From Thermaerobacter marianensis DSM 12885 (GTDB lineage Bacteria; Bacillota; Sulfobacillia; Thermaerobacterales; Thermaerobacteraceae), in the NCBI RefSeq assembly GCF_000184705.1, contig NC_014831.1, positions 2,666,001-2,730,000 of the forward strand: a stretch of DNA of 64,000 nucleotides. The letters are read 5' to 3'. The notes beneath the pieces were generated by a model. That model was not told the origin of the DNA, ran no database searches, and saw nothing but the letters and a program-made list of their open reading frames with translations. The number at the start of each line of letters is the position of its first letter. Position 1 is the first letter of the stretch. Shown here in pieces: positions 21,820 through 31,059 of the stretch. Made by a program: the position numbers and the translations under genes.

Positions 21820-21907
21820 ATGCTGCTTGTCGGATCTCCCCCGGCGGTCCTGGCGCGTCCCGCCGCGGCCGCCACGCCGCCGGATGCCGGGACCGCGGCG
21901 GGCCGTG

Positions 21908-21989
21908 TGCGGGCGGGGAGACTCGAACTCCCACGGGACGAACCCACCAGATCCTAAGTCTGGCGCGTCTGCCGTTCCGCCACGCCCGC
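21908..21989 (-). tRNA. tRNA-Leu(TAG)
   Basis: 82-nt class II tRNA with acceptor GCGGGCG/CGCCCGC, anticodon loop CTTAGGA (anticodon TAG) and a long variable arm. The variable arm happens to contain GGGACGAACC on the plus strand, a partial match to the dispersed motif of this window. Confidence 0.96.
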
Positions 21990-22057
21990 GCGTCGCTGCC
22001 CCGCCGCGGCGGGCAGCCCGCGGAACGCCGGCCCTCCGCCGGGCGCGTGCGGATTCT

Positions 22058-22086
22058 ATTCTAGCACCGGACGTCACGGCTGTCCA
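22058..22086 (-). promoter_or_regulatory. predicted promoter of tRNA-Leu-tRNA-Gly
   Basis: TGGACA (22081-22086) and TAGAAT (22058-22063) on the minus strand, 17 bp apart, about 70 bp before tRNA-Leu. Both boxes match the sigma-A consensus at 5 of 6 bases. Confidence 0.65.
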
Positions 22087-22165
22087 CGGGTCGCCGGCGG
22101 CGTGACCACCGGGCGTGCTCCGCCATGCCGGCAAGGACGGGGAGGTCCCGCCGGGCAGGTGGAAA

Positions 22166-22185
22166 TTTGCCGGGATTGTGGCAAA
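22166..22185. promoter_or_regulatory. inverted repeat upstream of speE
   Basis: TTTGCC and GGCAAA, perfect 6-bp arms 8 bp apart, lie 71 bp before the speE start in a relatively AT-rich stretch. It could be an operator. No protein can be assigned. Confidence 0.3.
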
Positions 22186-22255
22186 GTGAATGGGGACGCA
22201 ACGAACAGGACGCGACCCTGCGCAAGCCACAGGACAGCGTAAAGGAGTGAAGGCC

Positions 22256-23128
<873 letters not shown>

Positions 23129-24054
23129 CGGGATCCGCGGCGTGCGCGGCCGGCGTGCGGCCGCGCACGTCCCGGGACTGCGGATCGGCACCGCGGTCCA
23201 GCAGCCACCGCACGGCGGCACGCTGGCCGGCCAGGGCCGCCACGTGGAGCAGCGTGCCCTTCCAGTCGTTGCGCGCGTGGAGCAGCCCGGGATCCGTCTG
23301 GAGCCACGCCTCGAGCCGCTGGAGGTCGCCGAGGCCGGCGGCGGCGAAGGGGCCGACCTGGGCGCCGCGTTCGACCAGCAGGCGGGCCACGTCGGGGTGG
23401 CCGAAGACGATGGCCCAGTCGAGGGGGGTCTGGCCGCCTTTCGCCTTCACGTCCGGCCGGGCGCCCCACTCGATCAGCAGGGACGCCACCGGGCCGTGAC
23501 CGAACCGGGCCGCATAGTGCAGGGGGACCAGCCCCCACCGGTTCGTGGCATTGGGATCGGCGCCGAGCTCCAGCAGCCGGCCGGCCACGTCGGCCCAGCC
23601 GTACCGCGCCGCGTGGTGCAGCGGGGTGATGCCGTTGGGCGCCTCGGCCCGCGCCAGCTCCGGGTGACCGTCCAGCAGCGCCAGCACCTGGCGGCGGCGG
23701 CCGTCGCGGCCCGCCCGCAGGATGGCCCGGACCCGTTCTTCTGGCAGCTCCGGACCGCCCGCCGTGCCCGTGGCCCCGTCCCGTCCGTGCTCGGCCTCTC
23801 CGGGTCCCATCGCGCCCGGAAGATTCCGGCATGGCTCCTGGCGGCCGTGTCCGGTTGCGGATTCCTGCACGGTCCTCCCTCCCTCGCCCCTCGCCGGTCC
23901 GCGGCCGTTCCACCTCTGCCGGCACGCCGGAAGGCCGCTGTGCCGTGCCGGCCAGCCGCCCCGCCTCGGATGAGGCTCGCATCCCAGTTCCATGCTAAAA
24001 CGGGACGACCCATCGGGAAAGCGGCCGCGGTACCGCGGGAAGGCGGGGGATGCC

Positions 24055-25695
24055 ATGCCACGGCGCGACGGGCTGACGGCGGGCCAGCTGACCGTGCTGG
24101 CCCTGGGCAGCGCCATCGGCGGCGCTTTTTTTCTGGGCTCGGCGGTGGCCATCCGCAGCGCGGGGCCTGCCGTCCTGCTGGGGTTTGCCGCGGGCGGCGC
24201 CATCGTCTACGTGGTGCTCATGGCCCTGGCCGACCTCACCCTGGAAGACCCGGCCCCCGGCTCCTTCCGCCACTACGCCCAGCGGGCCTTCGGCCCCCTG
24301 GCCGGCTTCGTGGTGGGGTGGGTGTACTGGGCCGGACTCACCCTGGCCATGTCCAGCGAAGCCACGGCGGCGGCCGTGTTCCTCCGCACCTGGTGGCCGG
24401 GCGCGGCCGGGCCGGTGCTGGCCACCCTCATCGTGCTGGCCGTGACGGGACTGAACCTGCTGGGTGCACGCCAGCTGGCGGGCCTCGAGGGCCTGTTGGC
24501 CGGCGTCAAGCTGCTGGCGGTGGCGGGGTTTGTCCTGGTGGCGCTGAGCCTGATCGCGGGGCTCTGGCCCGGCCGGGCGCCGGTGGGCTGGGGTGCCCTC
24601 GCCGGGGAGCCGTGGGGAGCGGCGGGGTGGCGGGGGCTGCTGGGCGCGATGCTGATCGTGATGTTCAGCTACGCGGGGACGGAGGTCATCGGCCTGGCGG
24701 CGCCGTCGGCCCGGGATCCGCGGGGGACGGTGCTCCGGGCGGCGCGGCGGACGGCCCTGCTCCTGGCCGGCCTCTACGTGCTGGCCGTGGGGAGCCTGCT
24801 GCCGCTCATTCCCACGGCCCGGCTGGACGTGACCGCCAGCCCGATGGTGACGGCCCTGGCGGTCCACGGGCTGGGCGCGGCGGCCCGGATGGTCAACGCC
24901 GTCCTGGTGACGGCCATCCTCTCGACCATGTTGGCGGTGATGTTCAGCCTGGGACGAGTCGTGCGTTCCCTGGCCGAAGACGGCATGGGCCCGGCCTGGC
25001 TGGTGGACCGGGGACCGGTGCCGCGGCGGGGAATTGTCTTCTCCGGCGCGGTGATGCTGGCCGGCGTGGCCCTGGGGTACCTGGTGCCGCGGCAGGTGTA
25101 CGTGTTCCTGGTGAGCGCCGGCGGGTTCGCGCTGCTGCTGGTGTACGCCAGCATCGTGGCCGCCCACTGGCGGCTGCGGCGGCAGGCGGAGGCGGGCGGC
25201 CGGCGCGGCGTTCCCCTGGTGCCGGGATTCCCGTGGAGCAGCGCCCTGGTGCTGGCGGTGCTGCTGGCCATCATGGCAGGCATGCCGCTGGTGCCGGGCC
25301 AGGAATCGGGGTTGCTGGCGGGCCTGGCGATGGCCGCCGTGGCCGCCGGGGTCTATGGCTGGCGGGCGCGGGCCGGGCTGACCCGGCAGACCCCAGCGCC
25401 GGCCGGCGCCCCGGGCGAAACGGGTACCGGAGCGCCCGGGCGGGAGACCGCCCGGCCCCCTCGGCCGGTGACCGGTCGCCCGCAGCCCGCGCCGGCGCCG
25501 CCGGTGACGTCTGGCGCCGAGGTTGCCGGCCGGCCGTGGGCCGGGCCCCCGGGGCGCGCGCCGCAGCGGCGCACCGTGCCCCGCCCCGCTGTGGCCTTCG
25601 AGACGGCGGAGGAGATGACCCCGGTCCACGACACGGGGGAAGGCGGGCCGGAAGAGGCACGGAAGGAAGGGAGGCGGGAGAGGCCCCCGAGGTAG
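24055..25695 (+). CDS. APC-superfamily amino-acid permease with a long charged/Pro tail
   Basis: 546 residues. The first 440 or so form about 12 membrane segments, beginning LTAGQLTVLALGSAIGGAFFLGSA, the start of APC permeases where the substrate backbone binds, and containing FSYAGTEVIGLAA, a family hallmark in TM6. The substrate is probably an amino acid or amine. The last 100 residues are hydrophilic and rich in Pro, Gly, Ala, Arg and Glu, not typical of the family. The ATG at 24055 has GGCGGGGGA upstream. A possible extended -10 (TGCTAAAAC) lies at 23993-24001. Confidence 0.87.
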   Translation: MPRRDGLTAGQLTVLALGSAIGGAFFLGSAVAIRSAGPAVLLGFAAGGAIVYVVLMALADLTLEDPAPGSFRHYAQRAFGPLAGFVVGWVYWAGLTLAMSSEATAAAVFLRTWWPGAAGPVLATLIVLAVTGLNLLGARQLAGLEGLLAGVKLLAVAGFVLVALSLIAGLWPGRAPVGWGALAGEPWGAAGWRGLLGAMLIVMFSYAGTEVIGLAAPSARDPRGTVLRAARRTALLLAGLYVLAVGSLLPLIPTARLDVTASPMVTALAVHGLGAAARMVNAVLVTAILSTMLAVMFSLGRVVRSLAEDGMGPAWLVDRGPVPRRGIVFSGAVMLAGVALGYLVPRQVYVFLVSAGGFALLLVYASIVAAHWRLRRQAEAGGRRGVPLVPGFPWSSALVLAVLLAIMAGMPLVPGQESGLLAGLAMAAVAAGVYGWRARAGLTRQTPAPAGAPGETGTGAPGRETARPPRPVTGRPQPAPAPPVTSGAEVAGRPWAGPPGRAPQRRTVPRPAVAFETAEEMTPVHDTGEGGPEEARKEGRRERPPR

Positions 25696-25821
25696 CCCGC
25701 CCTGCGAACCGGCCGGCCGGCAACAACCCGGCCACCGGCCGGGCAGGACGCAGCCCGCGGCGACGGATCCCCCAGGTCCCGTGCCCCGGAACCCCCGAAA
25801 CAGCCTCCGCCCGGGAGCCAC

Positions 25822-25862
25822 AAAAAGGGCCCCGGGGCGCGGGTCGCGCCATGCCAGGGGCC
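25822..25862 (-). terminator. intrinsic terminator of the tRNA-Lys end of the array
   Basis: On the minus strand, two nested stems (GGCCCC/GGGGCC outside, GGCGCG/CGCGCC inside) are followed by CTTTTTG. It lies 11 bp after tRNA-Lys, so it ends the tRNA transcript. Confidence 0.7.
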
Positions 25863-25873
25863 GCGGTCACCGG

Positions 25874-25946
25874 TGGGCCATGAGGGAGTCGAACCCCCAA
25901 CACCCCGGTTAAAAGCCGGGTGCTCTGCCAGTTGAGCTAATGGCCC
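25874..25946 (-). tRNA. tRNA-Lys(TTT)
   Basis: Acceptor GGGCCAT/ATGGCCC, anticodon arm CCCGG-CTTTTAA-CCGGG with anticodon TTT, T-arm GGGGGTTCGACTCCC. CCA not encoded. Only 8 bp after tRNA-Gln, so the two share a transcript. Confidence 0.97.
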
Positions 25947-25954
25947 TCTTCCTG

Positions 25955-26025
25955 CTGGGGCGGCAGGATTCGAACCTGCGATCGAGGATCCAAAGTCCCC
26001 TGCCTTGCCGCTTGGCTACGCCCCA
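25955..26025 (-). tRNA. tRNA-Gln(TTG)
   Basis: Acceptor TGGGGCG/CGCCCCA, anticodon loop CTTTGGA with anticodon TTG, T-loop TTCGAAT. CCA not encoded. Confidence 0.97.
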
Positions 26026-26121
26026 TCGCGCCGGCGAGCGTAGTGAGATGAGACCGGCGCACTGTCATGAAGCGCCGCCCCGTCACAAGCCCGGCCGATG
26101 GACCGGGTGACAAGGGCAACG

Positions 26122-26149
26122 GGCGGCTCGGAAGCCGCTCCGAGCCGCC
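26122..26149. terminator. hairpin between tRNA-His and tRNA-Gln
   Basis: Perfect 10-bp inverted repeat GGCGGCTCGG/CCGAGCCGCC with an 8-base loop, 7 bp after tRNA-His, and no T-tract. It may be a processing or weak termination structure rather than a true terminator. Confidence 0.35.
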
Positions 26150-26155
26150 GTGCTG

Positions 26156-26230
26156 GGTGACTGAGGGGATTCGAACCCCCGACCTCCAGGGCCACAACCT
26201 GGCGCTCTAACCAGCTGAGCTACAGCCACC
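26156..26230 (-). tRNA. tRNA-His(GTG)
   Basis: Acceptor GTGGCTG/CAGTCAC with the extra 5' G opposite C73 that marks tRNA-His, anticodon arm CCAGG-TTGTGGC-CCTGG with anticodon GTG, T-loop TTCGAAT. Confidence 0.97.
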
Positions 26231-26357
26231 ACGGAATCAGGACAACCGACCCGGTCCCGGGCACCCCGCCCCTTCGCTGCGGTTCGCGGCGCAGGATTCC
26301 TCCGGCGCAGACGGGGCCTGCGCCGCGAAGGACGCCGGGCCGCACCGGACTTCTCTT

Positions 26358-26366
26358 ATCATAGCA
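26358..26366 (-). promoter_or_regulatory. putative extended -10 promoter of tRNA-His
   Basis: TGCTATGAT on the minus strand in an AT-rich island between tRNA-Arg and tRNA-His, 128 bp before tRNA-His. No convincing -35 box. Confidence 0.4.
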
Positions 26367-26432
26367 CACCGGGCGTGCCCCGTGGACCCGCCGGGCGTTC
26401 CGATTCTTCCCACTCCCGGCACGGCCCGATGG

Positions 26433-26504
26433 CGCGCCCGGAGGGATTTGAACCCCCGACCCACCGCTTAGAAGGCGGTTGCTCTTCCGCTGAGCTACGG
26501 GCGC
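26433..26504 (-). tRNA. tRNA-Arg(TCT)
   Basis: Acceptor GCGCCCG/CGGGCGC, anticodon arm ACCGC-CTTCTAA-GCGGT with anticodon TCT, T-loop TTCAAAT. CCA not encoded. Confidence 0.97.
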
Positions 26505-26537
26505 GGGTTGACGCCGGCGGCACGGCGCCGCCCGCTG

Positions 26538-26608
26538 AGCGGGAGACGGGAATCGAACCCGCGTCACCGGCTTGGAAGGCCGGCGCTCTACCATTGAGCT
26601 ACTCCCGC
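26538..26608 (-). tRNA. tRNA-Gly(TCC)
   Basis: Acceptor GCGGGAG/CTCCCGC as in the GCC isoacceptor at 21748, anticodon arm CCGGC-CTTCCAA-GCCGG with anticodon TCC. It lies 33 bp before tRNA-Arg(TCT) in transcription order. Confidence 0.97.
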
Positions 26609-26667
26609 ACGCTCTGGTTCCTCACCCGCTGGAGCTGCGGCACCCACGCGCCGGGGCGCCGGGGCTG

Positions 26668-26739
26668 TCGGGGCGGGCGGATTCGAACCGCCGACCTCTT
26701 GCTCCCAAAGCAAGCGTGCTGCCCCTGCACCACGCCCCG
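26668..26739 (-). tRNA. tRNA-Pro(TGG)
   Basis: Acceptor CGGGGCG/CGCCCCG, anticodon arm CTTGC-TTTGGGA-GCAAG with anticodon TGG. It begins 13 bp after the rdgB stop, so the Pro-Gly-Arg group may be read from the rdgB transcript. Confidence 0.97.
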
Positions 26740-26752
26740 CCGGTCCACGCCG

Positions 26753-27469
26753 TCAATTAACTATACCGTCCACCAGCCAGGCACGCAACGCCGGCAGCAG
26801 GGCGCGCAGGGCGCGGGCGCGGTGGCTGACGGCGTTCTTCGCGTCCAGGCCCGCTTCGGCGAAGGTCATGCCCAGTTCGTCCGAGTAGAACAGCGGATCG
26901 TAGCCGAAGCCGCCCGCGCCCCGGGGCGCCTCCAGGATGCGGCCGCGGGCCTCGCCGGCCGCCCACGTCCACCGCCCGTCGGGCAGGGCCAGGACCACCA
27001 CCGAGCGGAACCGCGCCGAGCGCCGCTCCGCGGGCACACCGGCCAGCTCCCGCAAGAGCCGCGCGTTGTTGGCGGCGTCGTTGGCATCCGGCCCGGCGAA
27101 ACGGGCCGAGTAGACGCCGGGACGGCCGCCCAGGGCGTCGACGCAGAGACCCGAGTCGTCGGCCAGGGCAGGCAGGCCCGTCTGGCGCGCCACGGCCTCG
27201 GCCTTGAGGCGCGCGTTCTCGAGGAACGTCGAACCGGTCTCCTCGGGCAGAGCCACGTGGGGGAACCGGTCCAGGGTGGCCACCCGCAGGGCGAGGCCGG
27301 CTTCGGCCAGGAGGTTCTCCAGCTCCCGGACCTTGCCCCGGTTGTGGGTGGCCAGCACCAGGTCGGGCCCGCCGCCGGCTGGGCCGGCCGCACCGGCGAC
27401 CGCGCCGGCCGGCGCCTGGGCCGGGCCGGGGACTGCGTGGGCGCCGTCTTCAGGGTGAGCAAACGGCAT
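26753..27469 (-). CDS. rdgB: RdgB/HAM1 dITP/XTP pyrophosphatase
   Basis: 238 residues. It hydrolyses ITP, dITP and XTP to keep deaminated purines out of nucleic acids. Signatures are LATHNRGKVRELENLL (start of the fold), LPALADDSGLCVDALGG, GFGYDPLF and the C-terminal SHRARAL. The first 34 residues are a Gly/Ala/Pro extension before the conserved domain, so a start nearer the domain is possible, but none with a better ribosome site is evident. GlmL ends 113 bp upstream. Confidence 0.94.
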   Translation of the reverse strand: MPFAHPEDGAHAVPGPAQAPAGAVAGAAGPAGGGPDLVLATHNRGKVRELENLLAEAGLALRVATLDRFPHVALPEETGSTFLENARLKAEAVARQTGLPALADDSGLCVDALGGRPGVYSARFAGPDANDAANNARLLRELAGVPAERRSARFRSVVVLALPDGRWTWAAGEARGRILEAPRGAGGFGYDPLFYSDELGMTFAEAGLDAKNAVSHRARALRALLPALRAWLVDGIVN

Positions 27470-27582
27470 GGGAATCCCGTCCTCATTTCAGATTGACGAT
27501 CTCGCCCCGGGACCCGGGTCCGTCATGGCGGCCCGGCTCGCGCCGCCAGGCCGCGGGATGGGAGCAGCCGGCGACGCCGCCC

Positions 27583-28971
27583 CTACGCCACCCGGGTGAG
27601 CCCGGCTTTCAGGATCTTCAGCGCCGCCACAGGATCCACCTCGGCCAGCAGGCCAGCGTGGCTCAGCAGGTAATGCCGGTCGACCCACAGGGTCGCCGCG
27701 CGGGGCTTGAGCACCGGCCCTTCCCCCGCCGGGTCCAGGGCCGCCGCCAGGATCACCGCCGGGTCCGGGGCGTGGCGGAAGATCCCGCCCGTGCCGACCA
27801 CGTGGCGGACGCCCCGCAGGTCCTTGCCCCGCTGGATCCACCGGCGGCCGTGGGGGGTGGCCAGGGGCTCGCGCCGGCCGGCGTGCCGGTCCACCGCCAC
27901 CCCCACCGCGGCCCGGGCCAGCTCCTGGTCGGCCTCCCGCTCCGCCGGTTCGTCCGGACCGGGGACGAAGGGCGGCTCCGCGGCCCGGCGCCGGGCCCGC
28001 TCCTGCCAGCGGGCGGCGGCCTCGCCGCCGCCCGCGGCCAGCCCGGCGGCCTCGACCAGGGACGGGGCCCCGTGGCGCAGGCCCAGGTCGCCCTCCACGG
28101 TGCGCTGGCTGCGGGGGGGCGGCAGGCCGCGCAGCACGGTCCGGCCGTCGGCGGGCAGCCCCGCGGCGACGGAGTGGACGTCGGTGGTGGCGCCGCCCAC
28201 GTCGACCACCAGCAGCTCGCCCAGGCCCGGCTCGTCCCCCGCGCCATCGGCCAGCAGCTCCGCGCCGCGCAGGGCGGCGGCGGGCGTGGGCATCAGGATC
28301 GCCCCCAGGCGCGCCTCCACGTCCTTCCATCCCCGGACCACCACGATGTGCTCCATGAAGATGCGGCGGATCGCCTCGCGGGCCGGCTCCACCTGCAGGG
28401 TGTCCAGGCGCGGCAGCACGTTGTCGACCACCACCACCGCCTTGCCCGCCCGCTCCAGGATGGCCGCCGCCTCGGGAGCGGCGTCCCGGTTCCCCGCCAC
28501 CACCACCGTGGCCGTGGTGGGGCACCCCGCCAGGGCGCGGGCGAAGTCCAGCAGGGCCGTGCGGTTGCCGCCGTCGGTGCCGCCCGCCACCAGGACGATG
28601 TCGGGGTTCAGCTCGGCCAGGCGGTCCCGGTCGGCCGGCCCCAGGCTGCCGCTGAAGGTGGCCAGCAGCCGCGCGCCCGCGCCCAGGGCGGCGCGGCGGG
28701 CCGCCTCGGCGGTGAGGCCGGGGACCAGGCCCACGGCCACCATGCGCAGGCCGCCGCCGGCGCTCGAGCAGGCCAGCCGGTGGCGGAAGGGCGGCAGGGG
28801 CGCGCCGTAGGCCTGCTCCAGGGCGGCCAGGGCCGCATCCAGCCCCTGCTCCAGCCCCGTGGCGTAGGTGGTGGGCGCCTGGGCCCGGGCCAGCAAGCGG
28901 GGCTGGTCCAGGTCGACGGCCGAGACCTTGGTGAAGGTGCTGCCGAAGTCGACCAGCAGGGCGACGTTCAT
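27583..28971 (-). CDS. GlmL/MutL-family protein (glutamate mutase accessory-like ATPase)
   Basis: 462 residues with an acetate/sugar-kinase/Hsp70-like ATP fold: VDFGSTFTKVSAVDL at the N-terminus, VLVAGGTDGGN in the middle and LLVVDVGGATTDVHSV later. These match the GlmL/MutL family found with adenosylcobalamin-dependent mutases; its role there is thought to be as an accessory or reactivating protein. No mutase subunit is in the window. The ATG at 28971 has GGGGAGG 6 bases upstream. The frame is open further upstream only because of the frameshift in the preceding gene. Confidence 0.8.
   Translation of the reverse strand: MNVALLVDFGSTFTKVSAVDLDQPRLLARAQAPTTYATGLEQGLDAALAALEQAYGAPLPPFRHRLACSSAGGGLRMVAVGLVPGLTAEAARRAALGAGARLLATFSGSLGPADRDRLAELNPDIVLVAGGTDGGNRTALLDFARALAGCPTTATVVVAGNRDAAPEAAAILERAGKAVVVVDNVLPRLDTLQVEPAREAIRRIFMEHIVVVRGWKDVEARLGAILMPTPAAALRGAELLADGAGDEPGLGELLVVDVGGATTDVHSVAAGLPADGRTVLRGLPPPRSQRTVEGDLGLRHGAPSLVEAAGLAAGGGEAAARWQERARRRAAEPPFVPGPDEPAEREADQELARAAVGVAVDRHAGRREPLATPHGRRWIQRGKDLRGVRHVVGTGGIFRHAPDPAVILAAALDPAGEGPVLKPRAATLWVDRHYLLSHAGLLAEVDPVAALKILKAGLTRVA
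27945..27955 (-). repeat. dispersed motif GGACGAACCGG, copy 7
   Basis: Exact core in the GlmL-family gene, sense orientation, encoding PDEPAE with GAA for Glu. Confidence 0.55.
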
Positions 28972-28991
28972 GGACGGCCTCCCCGGAAGCG

Positions 28992-29520
28992 TCACTTCCC
29001 CTTGCGCACCAGGCGGAGCACGCCGCCGATGGCGCGGCGGGTATCCAGCACGGTGACGAAGGCCTGGGGCTCCCGCTGGCGCAGGATCTCCAGGAGCTGG
29101 GGGCGCCTTGCGCTCCACGGTGATCAGCAGGACGGTGCGGTGGCCTTCCCGGCCCTGCCCCTCCAGCTCCGTCACGCCGTAACCCTGGCGCCGCAGGTCG
29201 TCGGCCAGGATGCGCCCGCCGGTGCCGTGGGGGATCACCTGGACCATCTCCACGCCCAGGGCCAGCCGCTCCTCCAGCAGGCTCCCCAGGTAGCTGCCGC
29301 TGGCGAACCCCAGGGCATAGAAGACCAGGGTCAGGGGCTGCTGGTCCAGCCGCTGCACCACCCAGCCCAGGGCGACGATGTAGATGGTCACCTCGAACAG
29401 GCCGACCAGCGAGCCCAGCAGCCGCTGGCCGCGGAAGACCAGCATCAGCCGCAGGGTGCTCAAGCTGACGTCGGCCACCCGCGCGAGGAACACCAGCACG
29501 TAAGCCAGGATCTCGTTCAC
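28992..29520 (-). pseudogene. UPF0316/DUF2179-type membrane protein with a one-base frameshift
   Basis: The N-terminal 135 residues are convincing: three hydrophobic segments starting NEILAYVLVFLARVADVSLSTLR, then a cytoplasmic domain with VIPHGTGGRILADDLRRQGYGV and VLLITVERK. After VERK the reading frame turns to Pro/Arg/Ala noise and runs into glmL. Removing one C from the five-base run at 29099-29103 restores VERKAPQLLEILRQREP, AFVTVLDTRRAIGGVL and a stop at 28992, the normal family C-terminus and length (about 175 residues). It is either a real frameshift or a sequencing error in a homopolymer. The GTG start overlaps the dinB stop by 4 bp. Confidence 0.8.
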
Positions 29521-30926
29521 GGCCGGCCGCCCCCTGCCGGCTCCCCGGCCGGGGACGAACCGGCCCGCCGCGGCCCGCCGGGGCGGGTGCGGGGCGCCGT
29601 CCCGACACCAGCGCCCGGCGCGGCGTCGGTGGGCGCGAGGCCGCGCATCCGGCCGGCGGCGGGGCCGCGTTCAGGGCCGGTTCCGGCACCGTCCCGGCCT
29701 GCGCCGCCGGCGGCGGGGTACCGGGCGCGTGCCACCGGTCGCGACGCCGGCGCGCGGCGGGCCCCTTGCCCGGTCCCGGTCGCGGCCCCGGGCAACCAGC
29801 GCGCCGCCAGCCCGATGGCGTGGCGGCCGAAACGGCCGCGCACCTGATCGACGGCCTGGGCCAGCCGCCGGGACCGCGAGTCGCCGGGCCAGAGGGCCAG
29901 CTGCTGGGGATCGTGCTGGTGGATCAGCCCCCCGGCCGCCACACCCACGAGGCGCAGCCAGCGCTCCGGCGGCACGTGGCGCGCCAGCAGCTCCCGCGCC
30001 GCGGCGAAGAGCTCGCCGTCGGCGCAGGCGGGACGCGGCAGGGTGCGGCTGCGGGTGACGGTGGTGAAGTCGGCGTAACGCACCTTGAGGGTGATCTGGG
30101 TCGCCTCGTACCCCTGGCGCCGCAGCCGGCCGCCCAGCTCCTCACACAGTTCGGCCAGCACGGGCAGCACGTCCTGCGCCCGGCGGTCTTGGGGGAAGGT
30201 GCGCTCCTCGCTCAAGGAGCGGGCGGGCGCGACGAGACCCACCGGACGCGGATCCCAACCCCGGGCGCGGGCTTGCAGTTCGGCAGCCCGGCCCTTGAGC
30301 AGCCGGTGCAAGACCACGGGATCGGCCGCGGCCAGCTGGCCCAGGGTGGCGATGCCAGCCTGGCGCAGGCGGGCTGCCGTGACCGGGCCCAGTCCCGGCA
30401 GGGCCTCCACCGGCTGGGGCGCCAGCCACGCCTCCACCTCCGCCGGCGCCACGGCCAGCAGGCCGTCGGGCTTCGCCCGCTGGCACGCCATCTTGGCCAC
30501 CAGCCGGTTGGGCCCCACCCCGACGGTCATGGCCAGCCCCACCTCCCGGCGCACCGCCTCCCGCAGCCGCCGGGCGGCGGCCACGCCGTCGCCGCGGACC
30601 TCAAGATACGCCTCGTCGATGGACACGGGCTCCAGAACGGGACTCTCCCGGGCGAGGATGGCCATGACCTGCCGGGACACCGCCTCGTACCGTTCCCGGC
30701 GCACGGGGAGGAACACGGCGTGGGGGCACAGCCGCCGCGCCTGGGCCAGGGGCATGGCGGAGCGCACGCCGAAGGCCCGCGCTTCGTAGGAGCAGGTGGC
30801 CACCACGCCGCGGGAGGCGGGGTCGCCGCCGACGATGACCGGCCGCCCGCGCAGCTCGGGCCGGTCCAGCTGCTCCACGGCGGCGAAGAAGGCGTCCAGA
30901 TCGCAGTGGAGGACCCAGCGGTCCAT
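29517..30926 (-). CDS. dinB: DNA polymerase IV (Y-family translesion polymerase)
   Basis: 469 residues. The palm carries the metal-binding residues in HCDLDAFFAAVEQ and VSIDEAYLEV, with SYEARAFGVRSAMP as the fingers signature. The helix-hairpin-helix (LPGLGPVTAARLRQAG) and little-finger domain follow. The last 90-100 residues are a Gly/Ala/Arg/Pro-rich tail beyond the normal end near residue 375. No clear beta-clamp motif was picked out. It is coupled to the following gene by a 4-bp overlap. Confidence 0.93.
   Translation of the reverse strand: MDRWVLHCDLDAFFAAVEQLDRPELRGRPVIVGGDPASRGVVATCSYEARAFGVRSAMPLAQARRLCPHAVFLPVRRERYEAVSRQVMAILARESPVLEPVSIDEAYLEVRGDGVAAARRLREAVRREVGLAMTVGVGPNRLVAKMACQRAKPDGLLAVAPAEVEAWLAPQPVEALPGLGPVTAARLRQAGIATLGQLAAADPVVLHRLLKGRAAELQARARGWDPRPVGLVAPARSLSEERTFPQDRRAQDVLPVLAELCEELGGRLRRQGYEATQITLKVRYADFTTVTRSRTLPRPACADGELFAAARELLARHVPPERWLRLVGVAAGGLIHQHDPQQLALWPGDSRSRRLAQAVDQVRGRFGRHAIGLAARWLPGAATGTGQGARRAPASRPVARARYPAAGGAGRDGAGTGPERGPAAGRMRGLAPTDAAPGAGVGTAPRTRPGGPRRAGSSPAGEPAGGGRP
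29552..29563 (+). repeat. dispersed motif GGGACGAACCGG, copy 8
   Basis: Exact copy in the low-complexity tail of dinB, 32 bp before the start of the next gene, followed by CCC. Confidence 0.6.
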
Positions 30927-30939
30927 GGGGTTCCCCCTC

Positions 30940-30950
30940 GGACGAACCGG
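30940..30950 (+). repeat. dispersed motif GGACGAACCGG, copy 9
   Basis: Exact core 14 bp upstream of the dinB start codon. Confidence 0.6.
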
Positions 30951-31011
30951 CAGCTGCCGCGGGCGCGCCCGCCCTGGGCGCCGCGCCCGCGGCGCGGCGC
31001 CCAGGCACGCC

Positions 31012-31055
31012 GGCGCCCCGGGCGGCCGGCCGGGATGCCGGCCGCCCGGGGCGCC
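31012..31055 (-). terminator. hairpin terminating tmRNA
   Basis: Perfect 19-bp inverted repeat (31012-31030 with 31037-31055) with a 6-base loop, starting 5 bp after the mature tmRNA end. There is no T-tract, so it may act by stem strength or in 3' processing. Confidence 0.55.
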
Positions 31056-31059
31056 ACGG

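Noticed and set aside
21908-21989. GGGACGAACC in tRNA-Leu as a copy of the dispersed motif
   Set aside because: It ends CCAC instead of CCGG and is explained by the variable arm of the tRNA.
27583-29520. Apparent 645-residue UPF0316-GlmL fusion protein
   Set aside because: The junction is noise caused by one extra C; glmL has its own ribosome site and ATG at 28971.
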